Notes under the pieces: generated by a model
Database searches by the model: none
Seen by the model: only the letters and a program-made list of their open reading frames with translations
Told to the model about the DNA's origin: nothing
DNA from: Myxococcales bacterium
Lineage (GTDB): Bacteria; Myxococcota_A; Polyangia; Polyangiales; Polyangiaceae
NCBI GenBank assembly: GCA_016703425.1
Contig: JADJCA010000016.1
Span: 124,001-188,000, forward strand
Length of the DNA stretch: 64,000 bases
Direction of reading: 5' to 3'
Program-made: the position numbers and the translations under genes
Shown: in pieces, positions 1 to 9,345 of the stretch
How positions within the stretch are numbered: position 1 is the stretch's first letter
Layout of the letters: each line of letters starts with the position of its first letter

Positions 1-368
1 AGGAGGCGGGCATTGGGCCGGCCGACGTCGCCGTCATCGACTTGCACGCCACCGGGACGCCGGGCGATCTGAACGAGCTTGCCCTCGTCCACGAGTTCAC
101 GACCGACACGACGCGCATCACCGCGCGGAAGGGCCAGCTGGGCCACGGCATGGCAAACGCCGGCGGCTGGGAGCTCACAGCGCTCGCGCTCTCGCTGAAG
201 GATCGCGTCGCCTTGCCGACAGGCATTCCAAAGGGCGAGATCCATCCGAAGGCGCTCCGCCGGGAGAACATCGTCACCGACGCCGCGCCCCTTGGCGCCG
301 GCGTCGGGGTCAAACTCATGCTCGGCATCGGCGGCATCACGGCCTGCGTGGTGCTTCGCGGACGCTGA
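1..368 (+). CDS. Beta-ketoacyl-ACP synthase, C-terminal fragment (5' truncated)
   Basis: This gene runs in from the left edge; the frame is open from position 3, so the true start lies outside the window. The visible ~122 residues contain HATGTPGDLNE and, about 25 residues later, KGQLGHGMANAGGWEL. These match the conserved C-terminal half of FabF/FabB-type ketosynthases, where HATGTP holds one catalytic His and the K...GH..GA block holds the Lys and the second His. Such enzymes condense acyl-ACP with malonyl-ACP in fatty acid or secondary lipid synthesis. Whether this is housekeeping FabF or a specialised ketosynthase cannot be judged from the fragment. It converges on the kinase gene downstream. 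Confidence 0.8.
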   Translation, partial: EAGIGPADVAVIDLHATGTPGDLNELALVHEFTTDTTRITARKGQLGHGMANAGGWELTALALSLKDRVALPTGIPKGEIHPKALRRENIVTDAAPLGAGVGVKLMLGIGGITACVVLRGR

Positions 369-390
369 GCGAGCTCCGCGAAGGCTCAGC
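364..390. terminator. Hairpin between convergent genes
   Basis: GCTGAGC (364-370) and GCTCAGC (384-390) form a 7-bp stem around a 13-nt loop. It sits exactly where the ketosynthase gene ends and the convergent kinase gene ends. There is no clear U-tract on either side, so its role as a bidirectional terminator is inferred from position and pairing only. Confidence 0.35.
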
Positions 391-2362
391 CGTCGGTCGT
401 TGTGGTCGGGCGCATCGTCTCGTGCGCTTGGTCGGGGACTAACTGCCTGAGCTGCCACGCCTGAAGGCGCATCTGCTCATCGGCCGCGTGATAGGAGCCG
501 CGCAGGTACCCGATGACAACGGCCGGGAAGAGAATCATCGCCAAGACGGCCGCGTACAGGTACGCCGTCGTCATGGTCTCGGGGAAGTCGATGACCGGCG
601 AGCGAATGAAGATGCCGCCGTTCGCGTATTGAACGACGTCGGGGAAGAGCCCCAGCATTTCGCCGAACACGCTGAAGGTCCACGCGAGCGCCGCGAGGCT
701 AAGGATGACCGCACGTAGCCACCCGTAGCGGACCATGGCGTAGAGCGATGCGTGCATCGTCAAGAAGCTCGGCACCATCAAGTGAGGACCATAGACGCCG
801 GTGACCCAAAGGCTGGCGCCGACGCCAAAGAGAAACGTGACGAACAGCGGCACGTAGCTCGGGCGCAGGATCGTCACGATGCTGCCGACGAGCGCCCCGC
901 CCCAGAGCGTGTGGGCCGCCAAGAAGATCTTCCAGTCGTGAACCCCAAGCGCCGCCGTAAAGACGGCGTTGACGGAGATGTAGCCGTAGACGATGCCCCC
1001 AGCGATGCCAGCGCGCCGGAGGTGCTTGCGCCACATAGCCGCCTGCTCGGCGAGAACCTCCGGTGGCACGTGGCGGGGCGGGTTGGTGAGCAAGCCAACG
1101 AGCGTTCGCAGGGCGGTGCGATTCTCCGGGTCGAGGGCCAGCGCTTTGCCAACCTCCCGGAGCGCATGGGCACGACGCGTCCTCTCGTCCGACGATTCAC
1201 CGACGATCGCGTTGGCCGAGTCGGCCGCGATGATTCGTTCGAGCTCCGCCTGCGCTTCCTCGGCGTGCTTCTTGGAGCTCGCCTTGCGGCCCTCAAGATC
1301 ACGATCACCGTCAAGGTACGCTTCGATGCGCTCGTGCAGCTCTCGCGCCGTCTGGATGCGCTCGCCGGGGCTGCGACGCGTCGCCGCCACGCAAAGGTCC
1401 TCGAGCTCCGGCGGCACCTCGACCTCGGGCGCGCGCTTGCTCGGCCGCGCGTCGATTCCTTCGACGATGCGCCAAAGCACCTCGTATTCGGTCCCGCGGC
1501 CGTGGAGCACCTGCAGCGTCAAGAGCTCGAAGAGGACCGCGCCAAGCGCGTAGACGTCGGAGCGACCGTCCACCTCGACGCCCATAGCCTGCTCCGGCGA
1601 CATCGTGCGGAGGGTGCCGAGGATCGAGCCACTCATGGTGTGCTGGCTCAAGGTCGACACTTGGAGCTCGTCGACGGAGGGCAACTGATCACGCACCGGC
1701 GCGACATCGCCTACCTTCGCGATGCCCCAGTCGAGCAGGTACACTTCGCCGTATTGGCCCAGCATGATGTTGCCGGGCTTGATGTCGCGGTGAACGACGC
1801 CCCGCTCGTGGGCGTACTGGGCCGCCAGGCACACCTGGCTCCAGGCGGAGAGGAGTCGTCGCCGCGTGTACCGCTGCACCGTCGCCGGGTCGCGCTTGAC
1901 GAGCCGCTCGATGATGTCCGTCAGCGTGTCGCCGCGAACGCGCTTCATCGTGAAGAACGGCAGCCCATCGGGCCTGACCCCGATGTCGTAGACGGGCACG
2001 ATGGCGGGATGCTCGAGTTGCCCTTGGAGGCGCGCCTCGTGGTCGAAGCGTCCACGAGCTCGCGGGTTGAGGCGCACCGCGACGGAGCGGAGCTGCTTGA
2101 GCGCCACGTCGCGGCCGACAATGGCGTCATGAACCAGCTGAATTTCGCCCATGCCGCCGCTTCCGAGCGTCCGCTTGACGGTGTAGCGCTGCGTCTTCGT
2201 GCCCACCGCCGTGGGCTCGTCGAGCTGCACCACCGGCGGCGGGTCCTCCACCGACGGCTCGCGAACGGTCGTCGGAGCGATCCACCCGTCGTCGGCGCCA
2301 TCGGCGCCGCCGTCGCCGTCGACAACCGTGTCGTCGGGAGGCGCGTCAGAGCGATTCGTCAC
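386..2362 (-). CDS. Membrane-anchored Ser/Thr protein kinase
   Basis: This 658-residue protein is a Pkn2/PknB-type Hanks kinase. After a ~58-residue acidic, Pro-rich leader it has the glycine loop GSGGMG (67-72), the ATP lysine in VALKQL (K89), the catalytic loop HRDIKPGN (191-198) and the metal-binding DWG (211-213). DWG replaces the usual DFG, a variant also found in active kinases of this group. An SPEQ motif near 255-258 takes the APE position. From about residue 447 to 632 there are six or seven hydrophobic segments, so the kinase is probably anchored in the inner membrane with the catalytic domain cytoplasmic. No extracellular sensor domain is recognisable. Substrate unknown. Confidence 0.9.
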   Translation of the reverse strand: MTNRSDAPPDDTVVDGDGGADGADDGWIAPTTVREPSVEDPPPVVQLDEPTAVGTKTQRYTVKRTLGSGGMGEIQLVHDAIVGRDVALKQLRSVAVRLNPRARGRFDHEARLQGQLEHPAIVPVYDIGVRPDGLPFFTMKRVRGDTLTDIIERLVKRDPATVQRYTRRRLLSAWSQVCLAAQYAHERGVVHRDIKPGNIMLGQYGEVYLLDWGIAKVGDVAPVRDQLPSVDELQVSTLSQHTMSGSILGTLRTMSPEQAMGVEVDGRSDVYALGAVLFELLTLQVLHGRGTEYEVLWRIVEGIDARPSKRAPEVEVPPELEDLCVAATRRSPGERIQTARELHERIEAYLDGDRDLEGRKASSKKHAEEAQAELERIIAADSANAIVGESSDERTRRAHALREVGKALALDPENRTALRTLVGLLTNPPRHVPPEVLAEQAAMWRKHLRRAGIAGGIVYGYISVNAVFTAALGVHDWKIFLAAHTLWGGALVGSIVTILRPSYVPLFVTFLFGVGASLWVTGVYGPHLMVPSFLTMHASLYAMVRYGWLRAVILSLAALAWTFSVFGEMLGLFPDVVQYANGGIFIRSPVIDFPETMTTAYLYAAVLAMILFPAVVIGYLRGSYHAADEQMRLQAWQLRQLVPDQAHETMRPTTTTDG

Positions 2363-2400
2363 GGCGCCAGCGTATCGCGATCCTGTCCGCCCATGGGCGC

Positions 2401-3204
2401 CTACGGGAACGCGGACCGAAAAGCCTTGGCAAAGGTCCGCGCGCGGCCCTCGTCGACGGCGCCGCCTGCGACCCCGCCTTTGCGGAGCGCGCTGCCGACG
2501 ATGACGCCATCGGCAAACTCCGCGAGAGCCGCGAGGTCGCCGCTGACGGCGCCGCTCGCGACATAGACGAGGGCGTCGGGCGCAGCCTCCCGAACCGTCC
2601 GCAGCTTCGCGAGGTCGACCTGGGCGCCAGTCGCCTCGCCGGTGACGAGCACGGCGTCCGCCAGGGCGCGGTCCACGAGCTCTTTGGTCTCGTCGGCAAG
2701 CGCGCGCCTCGCGAGCGGCGCCGCGTGCTTGACGTCGACGTCAGCCCAGAGAGCCACGTCGTCGGCGGCGAGAGCGCGACGGAGACGCAAGGTTTCGGCG
2801 GCTCGGCCTTCGACGATGCCTTGATCGGTGAGGCGTGCGGCGGTGTGAACGTTGACCCGCACGACGCTGGCACCTACGACGCGAGCGATGGAGAGCGCGG
2901 AGGCGACGTCGTTCCGAAGGACGTTGATGCCGATGGCCAAACGGGGCGCCGCTTCGCGCGCCGCAAGCGCGCAGGCGGTCATCGCGCTGACGGTGACGGG
3001 CGGCACGGCGCCGGCAAAGAACGGCGCGTCGCCGAAGTTCTCGAGCATCGCCAGGTCGAAGCCTGCCTTGGCGAGCGCGCGCGCATCGCTGCGCGTCTGT
3101 TCCAAGATGGCCGCCATCGTCATGCGGCTGCGCGGCGCACCGGGCAGCGGCGGAAGGTGAATGACGCCCACGAGCCGGTGGCGCGGTCGACGCTTCATGA
3201 TCAC
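2401..3204 (-). CDS. BtpA/SgcQ family protein
   Basis: The 267-residue product opens with GVIHLPPLPGAP, the hallmark N-terminus of the BtpA family of TIM-barrel-like proteins. BtpA was named for a role in photosystem I stability in cyanobacteria; members in non-phototrophs, including SgcQ of a putative sugar operon, have no settled function. Other supporting stretches are LENFGDAPF near the N-terminus and VIVGSALRKGG near the C-terminus. The gene follows gspN with a 4-nt GTGA overlap, so it is the last gene of the secretion operon. The GTG at 3204 fits the overlap; an ATG two codons later (3198) is an alternative start. No functional link to secretion is known. Confidence 0.8.
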   Translation of the reverse strand: MIMKRRPRHRLVGVIHLPPLPGAPRSRMTMAAILEQTRSDARALAKAGFDLAMLENFGDAPFFAGAVPPVTVSAMTACALAAREAAPRLAIGINVLRNDVASALSIARVVGASVVRVNVHTAARLTDQGIVEGRAAETLRLRRALAADDVALWADVDVKHAAPLARRALADETKELVDRALADAVLVTGEATGAQVDLAKLRTVREAAPDALVYVASGAVSGDLAALAEFADGVIVGSALRKGGVAGGAVDEGRARTFAKAFRSAFP

Positions 3205-4202
3205 TTGCTGGGAGAGGGAGGCAGGAGCGATCCGGGCATCGTCCCGAGGTTGGACAGTGGCCCCGTGAGCCGCACGGCGTAGGACCCGTCGGCCTTCTTC
3301 ATCGACTTCACCTTGGGATCGAAGTCGAGGAGGCCTCCGCCCTTCCCCGGTTCGCCAAAGATGCTCTTGGTCTTGTCGTTCTTGGTCTTGTAGCTGTCGG
3401 CAACCTTCAGCGTGAGGTTGACGTCGGCGATGCTGTCGGTCGCGAGCTCCCGCATCTGAATGCGGCCCTCACCACTCAGCTCAACGTCCTTGCCCGACGC
3501 GGCGAGCTTGTTCACGCGCAAGATGCCCTCCTTGGCCTCCGCCTGGAGCGACAGACTGCCGAGGTTCAGCCGCGGCAGGGAGAGCTTTCCCATCTTTCCG
3601 AGCGCCAACTCGAAGTCTTTCCCTTTGCCCACCGCAGCTCCCTCGATGTCGAGGGCCACAGCGCCCGACCCCTTGCTCGCTTTTCCCTCCGCCATCGCAA
3701 GCCGAACGGTGCCCGAGAGGCGCCCCTCGAGCGGGAGCGAAAGCATCGCTCCGAGCGCCTCCGCTTGCCCGAGTTCGAGGTTCTTGATCTCGACGTCAAC
3801 CTCTCGGTCCTTTGAGCGCTCCGCGTAGGACCCTTCGATCTTTCCGTCCCAAGCCGAGACGGTGAACGACACGGAGCGATTTCCGACGAGCGCCGAGAGC
3901 AGCGAGACGCGCACCTTTGCTTCGTCGACGCGGAGCTCGGCCGGCGGCTTCGTCGAGTCACCGGGCGCGACGAGCAACTTGATGCCCGTGGCCTTGATGC
4001 CCGTGAGCCACGACGACGTTACCTCGTCGATGGAGAGCTCTTGCGCGCCGGCGCCCGGCTTCTGGAGCGCGTTGAACTGCGCGACGATGCGCTCCTTGAG
4101 CCGGTGATACGGCATGACCCAGGACGCGAAAACAACGAGGCACACGAGGTAGAAGAGCGGGTAGCCCAGCTTCGGAGCGAGCCGTTTCAGCTTCTCTTTC
4201 AC
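3201..4202 (-). CDS. gspN: Type II secretion system protein GspN
   Basis: This 333-residue protein has one N-terminal membrane segment (about residues 12-30) followed by a long exported region rich in beta-strand patterns, as expected for the GspN/AsmA-like component of delta-proteobacterial T2SS operons. The region around SIDEVTSSWLTGIKATGIKL and the repeated LRVDEAKVRVSLL-type strands fit that family. It starts at GTG 4202, overlapping the gspM stop by GTGA, and its own stop overlaps btpA. GspN is accessory in most systems and probably acts in the inner membrane/periplasm. Position in the operon strongly supports the call. Confidence 0.85.
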   Translation of the reverse strand: MKEKLKRLAPKLGYPLFYLVCLVVFASWVMPYHRLKERIVAQFNALQKPGAGAQELSIDEVTSSWLTGIKATGIKLLVAPGDSTKPPAELRVDEAKVRVSLLSALVGNRSVSFTVSAWDGKIEGSYAERSKDREVDVEIKNLELGQAEALGAMLSLPLEGRLSGTVRLAMAEGKASKGSGAVALDIEGAAVGKGKDFELALGKMGKLSLPRLNLGSLSLQAEAKEGILRVNKLAASGKDVELSGEGRIQMRELATDSIADVNLTLKVADSYKTKNDKTKSIFGEPGKGGGLLDFDPKVKSMKKADGSYAVRLTGPLSNLGTMPGSLLPPSPSK

Positions 4203-4777
4203 GGCTTCTTCTCCTCCTTCTTGTCGCCCGGAGGCGCCTTCTCCGGCTCGACGCGATCCCAGGCCGTGACGCCCACCTCGACGTCGTACGAGTCGGGCTC
4301 GGCGGTGCGCTTGCGCACGTTGAGGCGCGCGACGCGCAGCGCGTGGCCCTTGCTCTCCAGCGTCTCCAGGAACTTGGAGAGGTTGTACATGCCGGACTTC
4401 TTGAAGTGCACCACGGTGGTGCGCTCCGAGTACTTCTTGCCAACGGGAACGGGCTGTCGGTCCTGCGAGTCGGTGACGTCGAGCTTCTGCGCGCGGGCCG
4501 TCTGCTCGATGAAGCCGGCCAGCGCCGGCGCCTTGCTCGCGTAACGTTGCATGATCGAGTCGCGGCGACTCTGACGCTCTTTGATGTTCGACCGTGCTGC
4601 CTGAATGCCTGCGATGGCCTCGCGTAAGGCGGTGTTGTCGGAGCGGCGCGAAAAGACCAAGACCTGCAGGAAGAGCGGCAACCCGACGACGAGCAAGGCC
4701 CCCAAGACGACGCCCAAAATGGTCACGAGCCGTTGCTCGCGGGCGCTGAGCTTTTCGAGCGAGAGCTTGAGGTCCAT
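4199..4777 (-). CDS. gspM: Type II secretion system protein GspM
   Basis: GspM is a bitopic inner-membrane protein that pairs with GspL in the assembly platform. The product (192 aa from the chosen start) begins MDLKLSLEKLSAREQR and is followed by one hydrophobic segment (about 20-42), then a ferredoxin-like periplasmic region ending in a Lys/Glu-rich tail. The frame is open further upstream, but the ATG at 4777 forms a TAATG overlap with the gspL stop and gives the typical short cytoplasmic N-terminus, so I prefer it. Identification rests on topology, size and position between gspL and gspN. Confidence 0.82.
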   Translation of the reverse strand: MDLKLSLEKLSAREQRLVTILGVVLGALLVVGLPLFLQVLVFSRRSDNTALREAIAGIQAARSNIKERQSRRDSIMQRYASKAPALAGFIEQTARAQKLDVTDSQDRQPVPVGKKYSERTTVVHFKKSGMYNLSKFLETLESKGHALRVARLNVRKRTAEPDSYDVEVGVTAWDRVEPEKAPPGDKKEEKKP

Positions 4778-6369
4778 TACTTGCTCCCCGACGAGGCAGG
4801 CGGCGCTGCCTTGTCGTCCTTCTTTTTGCCCTTCACGTCCTCGGGGCACTTGAGGTCGAGCTCCATCACATACTTCTGGCGCTCACCGCCCACCACCTGG
4901 GTCGTGCGTGTGATCTTGATGTCGGAGAAACACTTCTCCGACTGCAGCGACGCTTTGATGGACTCGGCGTCGGGAATGGAGCCGACGATGCCTTGAATCA
5001 TGACGTGGCCCTTTTGCACGTCGAGCTCCTCGATGTCGTGCTTCATCGACTGCGGAATCGCCTCGGAGATCTTCACCATGACGTCAAAGGCGTCGATGCG
5101 TGGCATCGGATCGTCGTCGGGCGACGATGTTTGTTGGCCCAAGAGCTCCTGGGCACGCTCGGCGCTCGCGGTCTCTTCGCCGAGGACCTCCTTGGCAACG
5201 AGGCCCAGCGCCTCCTCGAGAACGGCTCGGTCGCGCCCTTCGGCGTAGAGCTGCGCGCTCGTGGAGAAGAGGAAGCTTACGAGGAGCGCGGAGCCGAGCC
5301 CCGCCAAGACAGGAACCTTCTCGCGCAGCCAACGATAGCCTCGCTCGTAGGTCAGCGGTCCGCGACGCAAGTCGAGGCCGATGGCGCGCCCCTGGAGCCC
5401 CATGGCCAGACCCAAGGCCTTCGCGTAGCGCGGAAGCTCCACGAGCTGCGCCTCCGGGAGGCCGGCGAAGTCGATGGCGGGGGCCGTCAGGATGTTCACC
5501 GGCAGCTCGAGCTCGGAGGCAAGGAATGACTCGGCGCCCGGCTGGAAGGCGCCACCTCCGCAGAGGATGACGCGCGCCGGCGGCGCGCCGCCGGAGGAGC
5601 GGTACGCGGCGAGGGTCGTTCGTACCTCGCGTGCGAGCCGCGGTGCGCTGGCCGGCAGCCCTTCGGTGCCCGCCGACAGCGTGCGCGCGAACTGCGGCTC
5701 GGCGGCATGCACCACGAGCAGATCGCTGCTCCGCAGACCAAGGTCGAGGATGACCGTCGGCCGATCGTTCTCAAGGGCCAAAAATGGAATCAGATTCGAT
5801 AGCGGCAAAGCGCCGACACCCACGCGCTCCGGCTCAACCCCAAGGCCCGCCTTCACAAGGTCGATGCGCGCCTTGACGTCGACGGTGCGCGCGATGGCCG
5901 CCAAGACGGGGATCGTTGGCGAGGCCTCGTCCCGCAGGCCTGCCAAGACTCGGTAGTCGAAGACAGCTTCGTCGAGGTCGAAGGGCACCATCGATTCGAG
6001 CTCGAACGGCAAGACGCCGGCGAGCTGCTTCTGCACGTTGGCCGGCAAGGTGAGGCCACGAATGGTGGCCTGCACGCCGGGCAAGGACGTGGCACACCCG
6101 TCGAAGCCGCCAGCCTTTGGCACCACCGACTCGACGGCCGCCCGCATGAGCGCCGCGACGCGCAACGTCTCGGGCGCGAGCGCCGGGGCAACCCCTGGCG
6201 CCGGTGTCGGGCCCGCGAGCGTCGGTTCGTCGAAGGTCGCGAAGGGACCTTGCGCCTCCGCCACGGCCAGCGTCGCCATGCCGAGGACCGCGACCTTGCG
6301 GTACGCGGTCTTGATGGCGACCACCTTGATGGCCTCGCTCCCAATATCGATACCAACCCAAACGGACAT
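4777..6369 (-). CDS. gspL: Type II secretion system protein GspL (PilM-like)
   Basis: The N-terminal ~300 residues carry the PilM/GspL actin-like ATPase fold: the start MSVWVGIDIGSEAIKVV is the phosphate-1 loop, and ILDLGLRSSDLLVV and VILCGGGAF are later ATPase-fold strands. One membrane segment follows (about residue 360), then a periplasmic domain. GspL recruits the GspE ATPase to the inner-membrane platform. At 530 residues it is longer than typical ~400-residue GspL because of an extended periplasmic part. ATG 6369 is preceded by GAGGGG; a TTG at 6381 would overlap the gspK stop by 4 nt and is the alternative. Confidence 0.87.
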   Translation of the reverse strand: MSVWVGIDIGSEAIKVVAIKTAYRKVAVLGMATLAVAEAQGPFATFDEPTLAGPTPAPGVAPALAPETLRVAALMRAAVESVVPKAGGFDGCATSLPGVQATIRGLTLPANVQKQLAGVLPFELESMVPFDLDEAVFDYRVLAGLRDEASPTIPVLAAIARTVDVKARIDLVKAGLGVEPERVGVGALPLSNLIPFLALENDRPTVILDLGLRSSDLLVVHAAEPQFARTLSAGTEGLPASAPRLAREVRTTLAAYRSSGGAPPARVILCGGGAFQPGAESFLASELELPVNILTAPAIDFAGLPEAQLVELPRYAKALGLAMGLQGRAIGLDLRRGPLTYERGYRWLREKVPVLAGLGSALLVSFLFSTSAQLYAEGRDRAVLEEALGLVAKEVLGEETASAERAQELLGQQTSSPDDDPMPRIDAFDVMVKISEAIPQSMKHDIEELDVQKGHVMIQGIVGSIPDAESIKASLQSEKCFSDIKITRTTQVVGGERQKYVMELDLKCPEDVKGKKKDDKAAPPASSGSK

Positions 6370-6377
6370 GTGTCCCC

Positions 6378-7829
6378 TCAATCAACGCGAAAATAGACGA
6401 TCTGGCCACCAGTACTGGGCGTCATCGCGGCGGCGATGGCGTCAGGGCTAGTGGGGGATGTGGCAGTGCCGGACGGTTTCGGTGGCGTAGCGGCCCCGAA
6501 GGCGCCGGCGGCCGACGCCGTCGACGACGGCGCGGCCGTAAGGCCGGGGGCCTGACGAAAGTCGACGACCGCGTGGACGTTCGATTGCGTCTCGCGCTTG
6601 TAGCCCTTAACGACGCCGCGCGCGTAGATCGAGAAGATCTTGCTCTCCGTCGTGACGCTCTTCTGAAAGTCGGCGTCTGACTGGAACTTCACAGGCTTCA
6701 TTCCAAATCCCGTCAACATCTTCCCGAGGTCCCCTTCCCCCTTCATCGTGTTGACGAACTGCGCAGGCGTCGAAAAGAGTGGGGCGCCCATCGTCACGCC
6801 CTGCGCCATGGTGACGCCCGCGAGGAACATGGCCGCCTGGTTGGCGTCGGTGCACATCTCCGCCTGCGGCGCCCCGGCGCACACGATGGCGAGCAACGTC
6901 TGGGCGTTCGCCGTGTTGACATTCACGGCGCCCTGCCCCCAGACGGTCATGACGCGCTTCTTGGGCCTGGTCGGCTCGGGATCGATGAAGGTCGCCCAGA
7001 AGTCTTGGCTGACGCCCCTCACCATGTTGAGCTCAAGGAGCGAGTCGAAGGGCGCGTTCTTCCGCCGATAGGGCACCGGAAGGACGCTGTAGTAAGAGTC
7101 TTCAGGCCCCGCGCCGCCTGATTGCGCGACGTCGCAGTTGAACCCTTGCTCGTCGTTGTCAGCCCAATCGATGAGGGCTCCGCATATCTCGAGCCGCGTG
7201 TGGAACTGCCCGCGCGCGTCGCGCTGGTCGAAGAGCGGCGAGTATTGCTGGGGACCGATGAGGCCGATGAGGGCCTTGGCGACGCGAATTCGGGCGATCT
7301 CGTTGGAGAACGCCTGGTTGATGTTGATCTTGGCGTCCTCGTCGACGATCACGATCTCGAAGCGGCCCCCGTTCATTCCGAGGTTCTTGCCGAGCGAGAG
7401 GTCGATGCCAACGGTCCCGGCAAACCCCTTCGCTGCCTCCGAATCGTTGAAGACACCGAGGAGCTGATCCGAATACTCCCAGAGAGGAATTTGCGGCGGG
7501 CTCCGCTTCATGAGCGCGAAGAGGGGCATGATCGACTGCCGCACCGTCGGCTCGGCGGCGATGAGCAGCCTCGACAGGTTAACGGCGCTCCGCGCCATGT
7601 ATTCGGCTTGAACGGAGTCGCGATCGGAGATGGCCGCCGACACGTCGGTGCTCGTGTCCGTTTGAAACTCCGCGAGCAAGACCGTCAGGACGGCGATGGT
7701 TCCAAGGACCATGATCAGAGCCACGCCACGCTCCTCACGGCGCCGAGCTCGGCGCGCGGCCGCGCGCACGGCGACCGGCCGAGTGGCGACCGCGCCAAGC
7801 GCTGCGTGTGAGGGGCGGGAGGGACTCAT
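6378..7829 (-). CDS. gspK: Type II secretion minor pseudopilin GspK
   Basis: The 483-residue product has a basic leader followed by RGVALIMVLGTIAVLTVL, the GspK form of the prepilin cleavage and hydrophobic helix. Like other GspK proteins it lacks the Glu+5 found in the other pseudopilins. The body includes the family stretches DEDAKININQAF and GAVNVNTANAQTLLAI. GspK caps the pseudopilus tip together with GspI and GspJ. The frame is open upstream, but ATG 7829 lies 5 nt after the gspJ stop and gives a leader of normal length. A Ser/Thr/Ala/Pro-rich tail of about 60 residues is unusual but common in myxobacterial proteins. Confidence 0.88.
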   Translation of the reverse strand: MSPSRPSHAALGAVATRPVAVRAAARRARRREERGVALIMVLGTIAVLTVLLAEFQTDTSTDVSAAISDRDSVQAEYMARSAVNLSRLLIAAEPTVRQSIMPLFALMKRSPPQIPLWEYSDQLLGVFNDSEAAKGFAGTVGIDLSLGKNLGMNGGRFEIVIVDEDAKININQAFSNEIARIRVAKALIGLIGPQQYSPLFDQRDARGQFHTRLEICGALIDWADNDEQGFNCDVAQSGGAGPEDSYYSVLPVPYRRKNAPFDSLLELNMVRGVSQDFWATFIDPEPTRPKKRVMTVWGQGAVNVNTANAQTLLAIVCAGAPQAEMCTDANQAAMFLAGVTMAQGVTMGAPLFSTPAQFVNTMKGEGDLGKMLTGFGMKPVKFQSDADFQKSVTTESKIFSIYARGVVKGYKRETQSNVHAVVDFRQAPGLTAAPSSTASAAGAFGAATPPKPSGTATSPTSPDAIAAAMTPSTGGQIVYFRVD

Positions 7830-7834
7830 GGTTC

Positions 7835-8572
7835 TCAGCGCGGGATCGCGAAGGAGAGTGGTTGCTGCATTGGCAGTGTGACGCGTGTCGAGTAGCTCTT
7901 GTCGATGCCCGGCGGCGCGTTGGCGAGCACCAACGTGATCTGCACCGCCAGCGGCAGGCGGCCACCTTGCTGCACCGTGTTGGTCGTGTCCCAGGTCTCG
8001 ACCCACTGACCGGTGAGCGGGTCGAGGTATTTGAGGTCGAAGCGCTCAACGTCCTCAGCAACCACGTTGATCAAGCCGCCCCTCTTGGGCTCCAGATCGA
8101 TGGGCGCCTGCTCGCGCCGCACCAGGTCCTTCTTCTCCGGCTTGTCGGGGTCGGTCGTGACGAAATAGCCGATCTCGCTCTGATCAGACTCGGGCCGATC
8201 GGCCTCCGTCCGCACGTGAGCGAAGGAGGAAAAGTCGACGCGATCGAAATCCATCGAGCTTTGCCCGATGAACGCCGTGATGCGCGTGTTCTGCGCCGCG
8301 AGCTGCGGCGCGTGCATCGAGAGAAAGGCTGATGAAAGCTCGCGGGTCATCCGCAAGAGCGCGCCCCGCGCCTGGCGAGCTCGCTCCGCCCGCATGGACT
8401 CGCCCTTCTTGCCGCGCGATAGCGAGTCGAAGGCTCCGTAGATCAAGAGCGAGATCATCGCGAGGATGGCCATCGAGACGATGATCTCGAGGAGGGTCAT
8501 GCCGCGCGCCCGGCGACGCCAGACGTGACGCGCGCGGCGAGCGCGCTCGGCGGTAGACGCCTCGGGCCTCAC
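7835..8572 (-). CDS. gspJ: Type II secretion minor pseudopilin GspJ
   Basis: The product (245 aa) carries a short basic leader and the prepilin motif ARG/MTLLEIIVSMAILAMI with Glu at +5 after the cleavage site. GspJ forms the pseudopilus tip complex with GspI and GspK. The start is decided by context: GTG 8572 overlaps the gspI stop in the GTGA arrangement used several times in this operon, and longer versions would overlap gspI without any family similarity. The C-terminal half is beta-rich and lacks other diagnostic motifs. Confidence 0.87.
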   Translation of the reverse strand: MRPEASTAERARRARHVWRRRARGMTLLEIIVSMAILAMISLLIYGAFDSLSRGKKGESMRAERARQARGALLRMTRELSSAFLSMHAPQLAAQNTRITAFIGQSSMDFDRVDFSSFAHVRTEADRPESDQSEIGYFVTTDPDKPEKKDLVRREQAPIDLEPKRGGLINVVAEDVERFDLKYLDPLTGQWVETWDTTNTVQQGGRLPLAVQITLVLANAPPGIDKSYSTRVTLPMQQPLSFAIPR

Positions 8573-9345
8573 TTGGTCGCTCCACCGGCGGGCGCCCGCG
8601 CGCCGCTGGCGGGCGCTGCGCCGGCGCCGCTGGCGGGGGTCGCGCTCCCCGCCGCGTTGGGATCGACGACGCCGGAGATGAAGCCCGCGCGTTGCGGATT
8701 GGTCACGTACTGGACGATGGTGAAGTCGCGCTCCTTCTTCCCCTCTTTCCATTTCACCGACACGGTGAGACGCCGAATCGAGGCTTCCATCATGGCCTTG
8801 AGGGTCGGGTACACGAAGCTCATGGCCATGCTGAAGAGGCCCGCCGAACCGCCCGGCACCTGCTGTTGAATCTGGGCGCCCATGCCCGCGAGGCCGGCGT
8901 CGGGGCTGAAGTCGAGGCCGGCGCCGGAGGCGCCCGAGAGCGGCGAGCCGCCGTCACCGCCCGAGAGCGACAGCATGCCGCCGTCACCGAGGCTGTTCTG
9001 CGGCGGCGCCGGCAGCTCTACCTTCTCGATGCGCGTGTCACACTTGTAGTTGCCCGAGTCGTCGCCGCAACACGAGAGCCCGGTCTGAAGGTCGTCGATC
9101 TCCGGATAGCCAAGGCGCAAGAGCCGCTCTTCGAGCTCGCTCATCTTGCAGCGCCCGAAGCTGATGGCAGACCCCATGTTGGAGGCCGACTGATTGCTCG
9201 CCGCGAGGCCGCCTTGCGCCGACAAGATGACCGTGAGCGCCAGCCCCAAGATCGCGATCGCGACCATCACCTCGAGCAAGGTGAAGCCGCGCGTTCGGGG
9301 GCGCTGGGCGCAGCGGGCGCTCCTTCGCGAGACGCGCGTCGTCAT
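8569..9345 (-). CDS. gspI: Type II secretion minor pseudopilin GspI
   Basis: This 258-residue protein has a 19-residue basic leader and the prepilin site TRG/FTLLEVMVAIAILGLAL (Glu+5 present). It is longer than the usual ~125-residue GspI because of a Gly/Ser-rich insertion with GDGG repeats (about residues 105-150) and an Ala/Gly/Pro-rich tail. Four Cys residues cluster in the middle (including SCCGDD), which could form disulfides after export. ATG 9345 overlaps the gspH stop by ATGA. GspI initiates the pseudopilus tip. Confidence 0.85.
   Translation of the reverse strand: MTTRVSRRSARCAQRPRTRGFTLLEVMVAIAILGLALTVILSAQGGLAASNQSASNMGSAISFGRCKMSELEERLLRLGYPEIDDLQTGLSCCGDDSGNYKCDTRIEKVELPAPPQNSLGDGGMLSLSGGDGGSPLSGASGAGLDFSPDAGLAGMGAQIQQQVPGGSAGLFSMAMSFVYPTLKAMMEASIRRLTVSVKWKEGKKERDFTIVQYVTNPQRAGFISGVVDPNAAGSATPASGAGAAPASGARAPAGGATK

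Noticed and set aside
752..2566. Long plus-strand ORF opposite the Ser/Thr kinase
   Set aside because: Arg/His/Asp-rich antisense shadow of a clear kinase gene; no family character.
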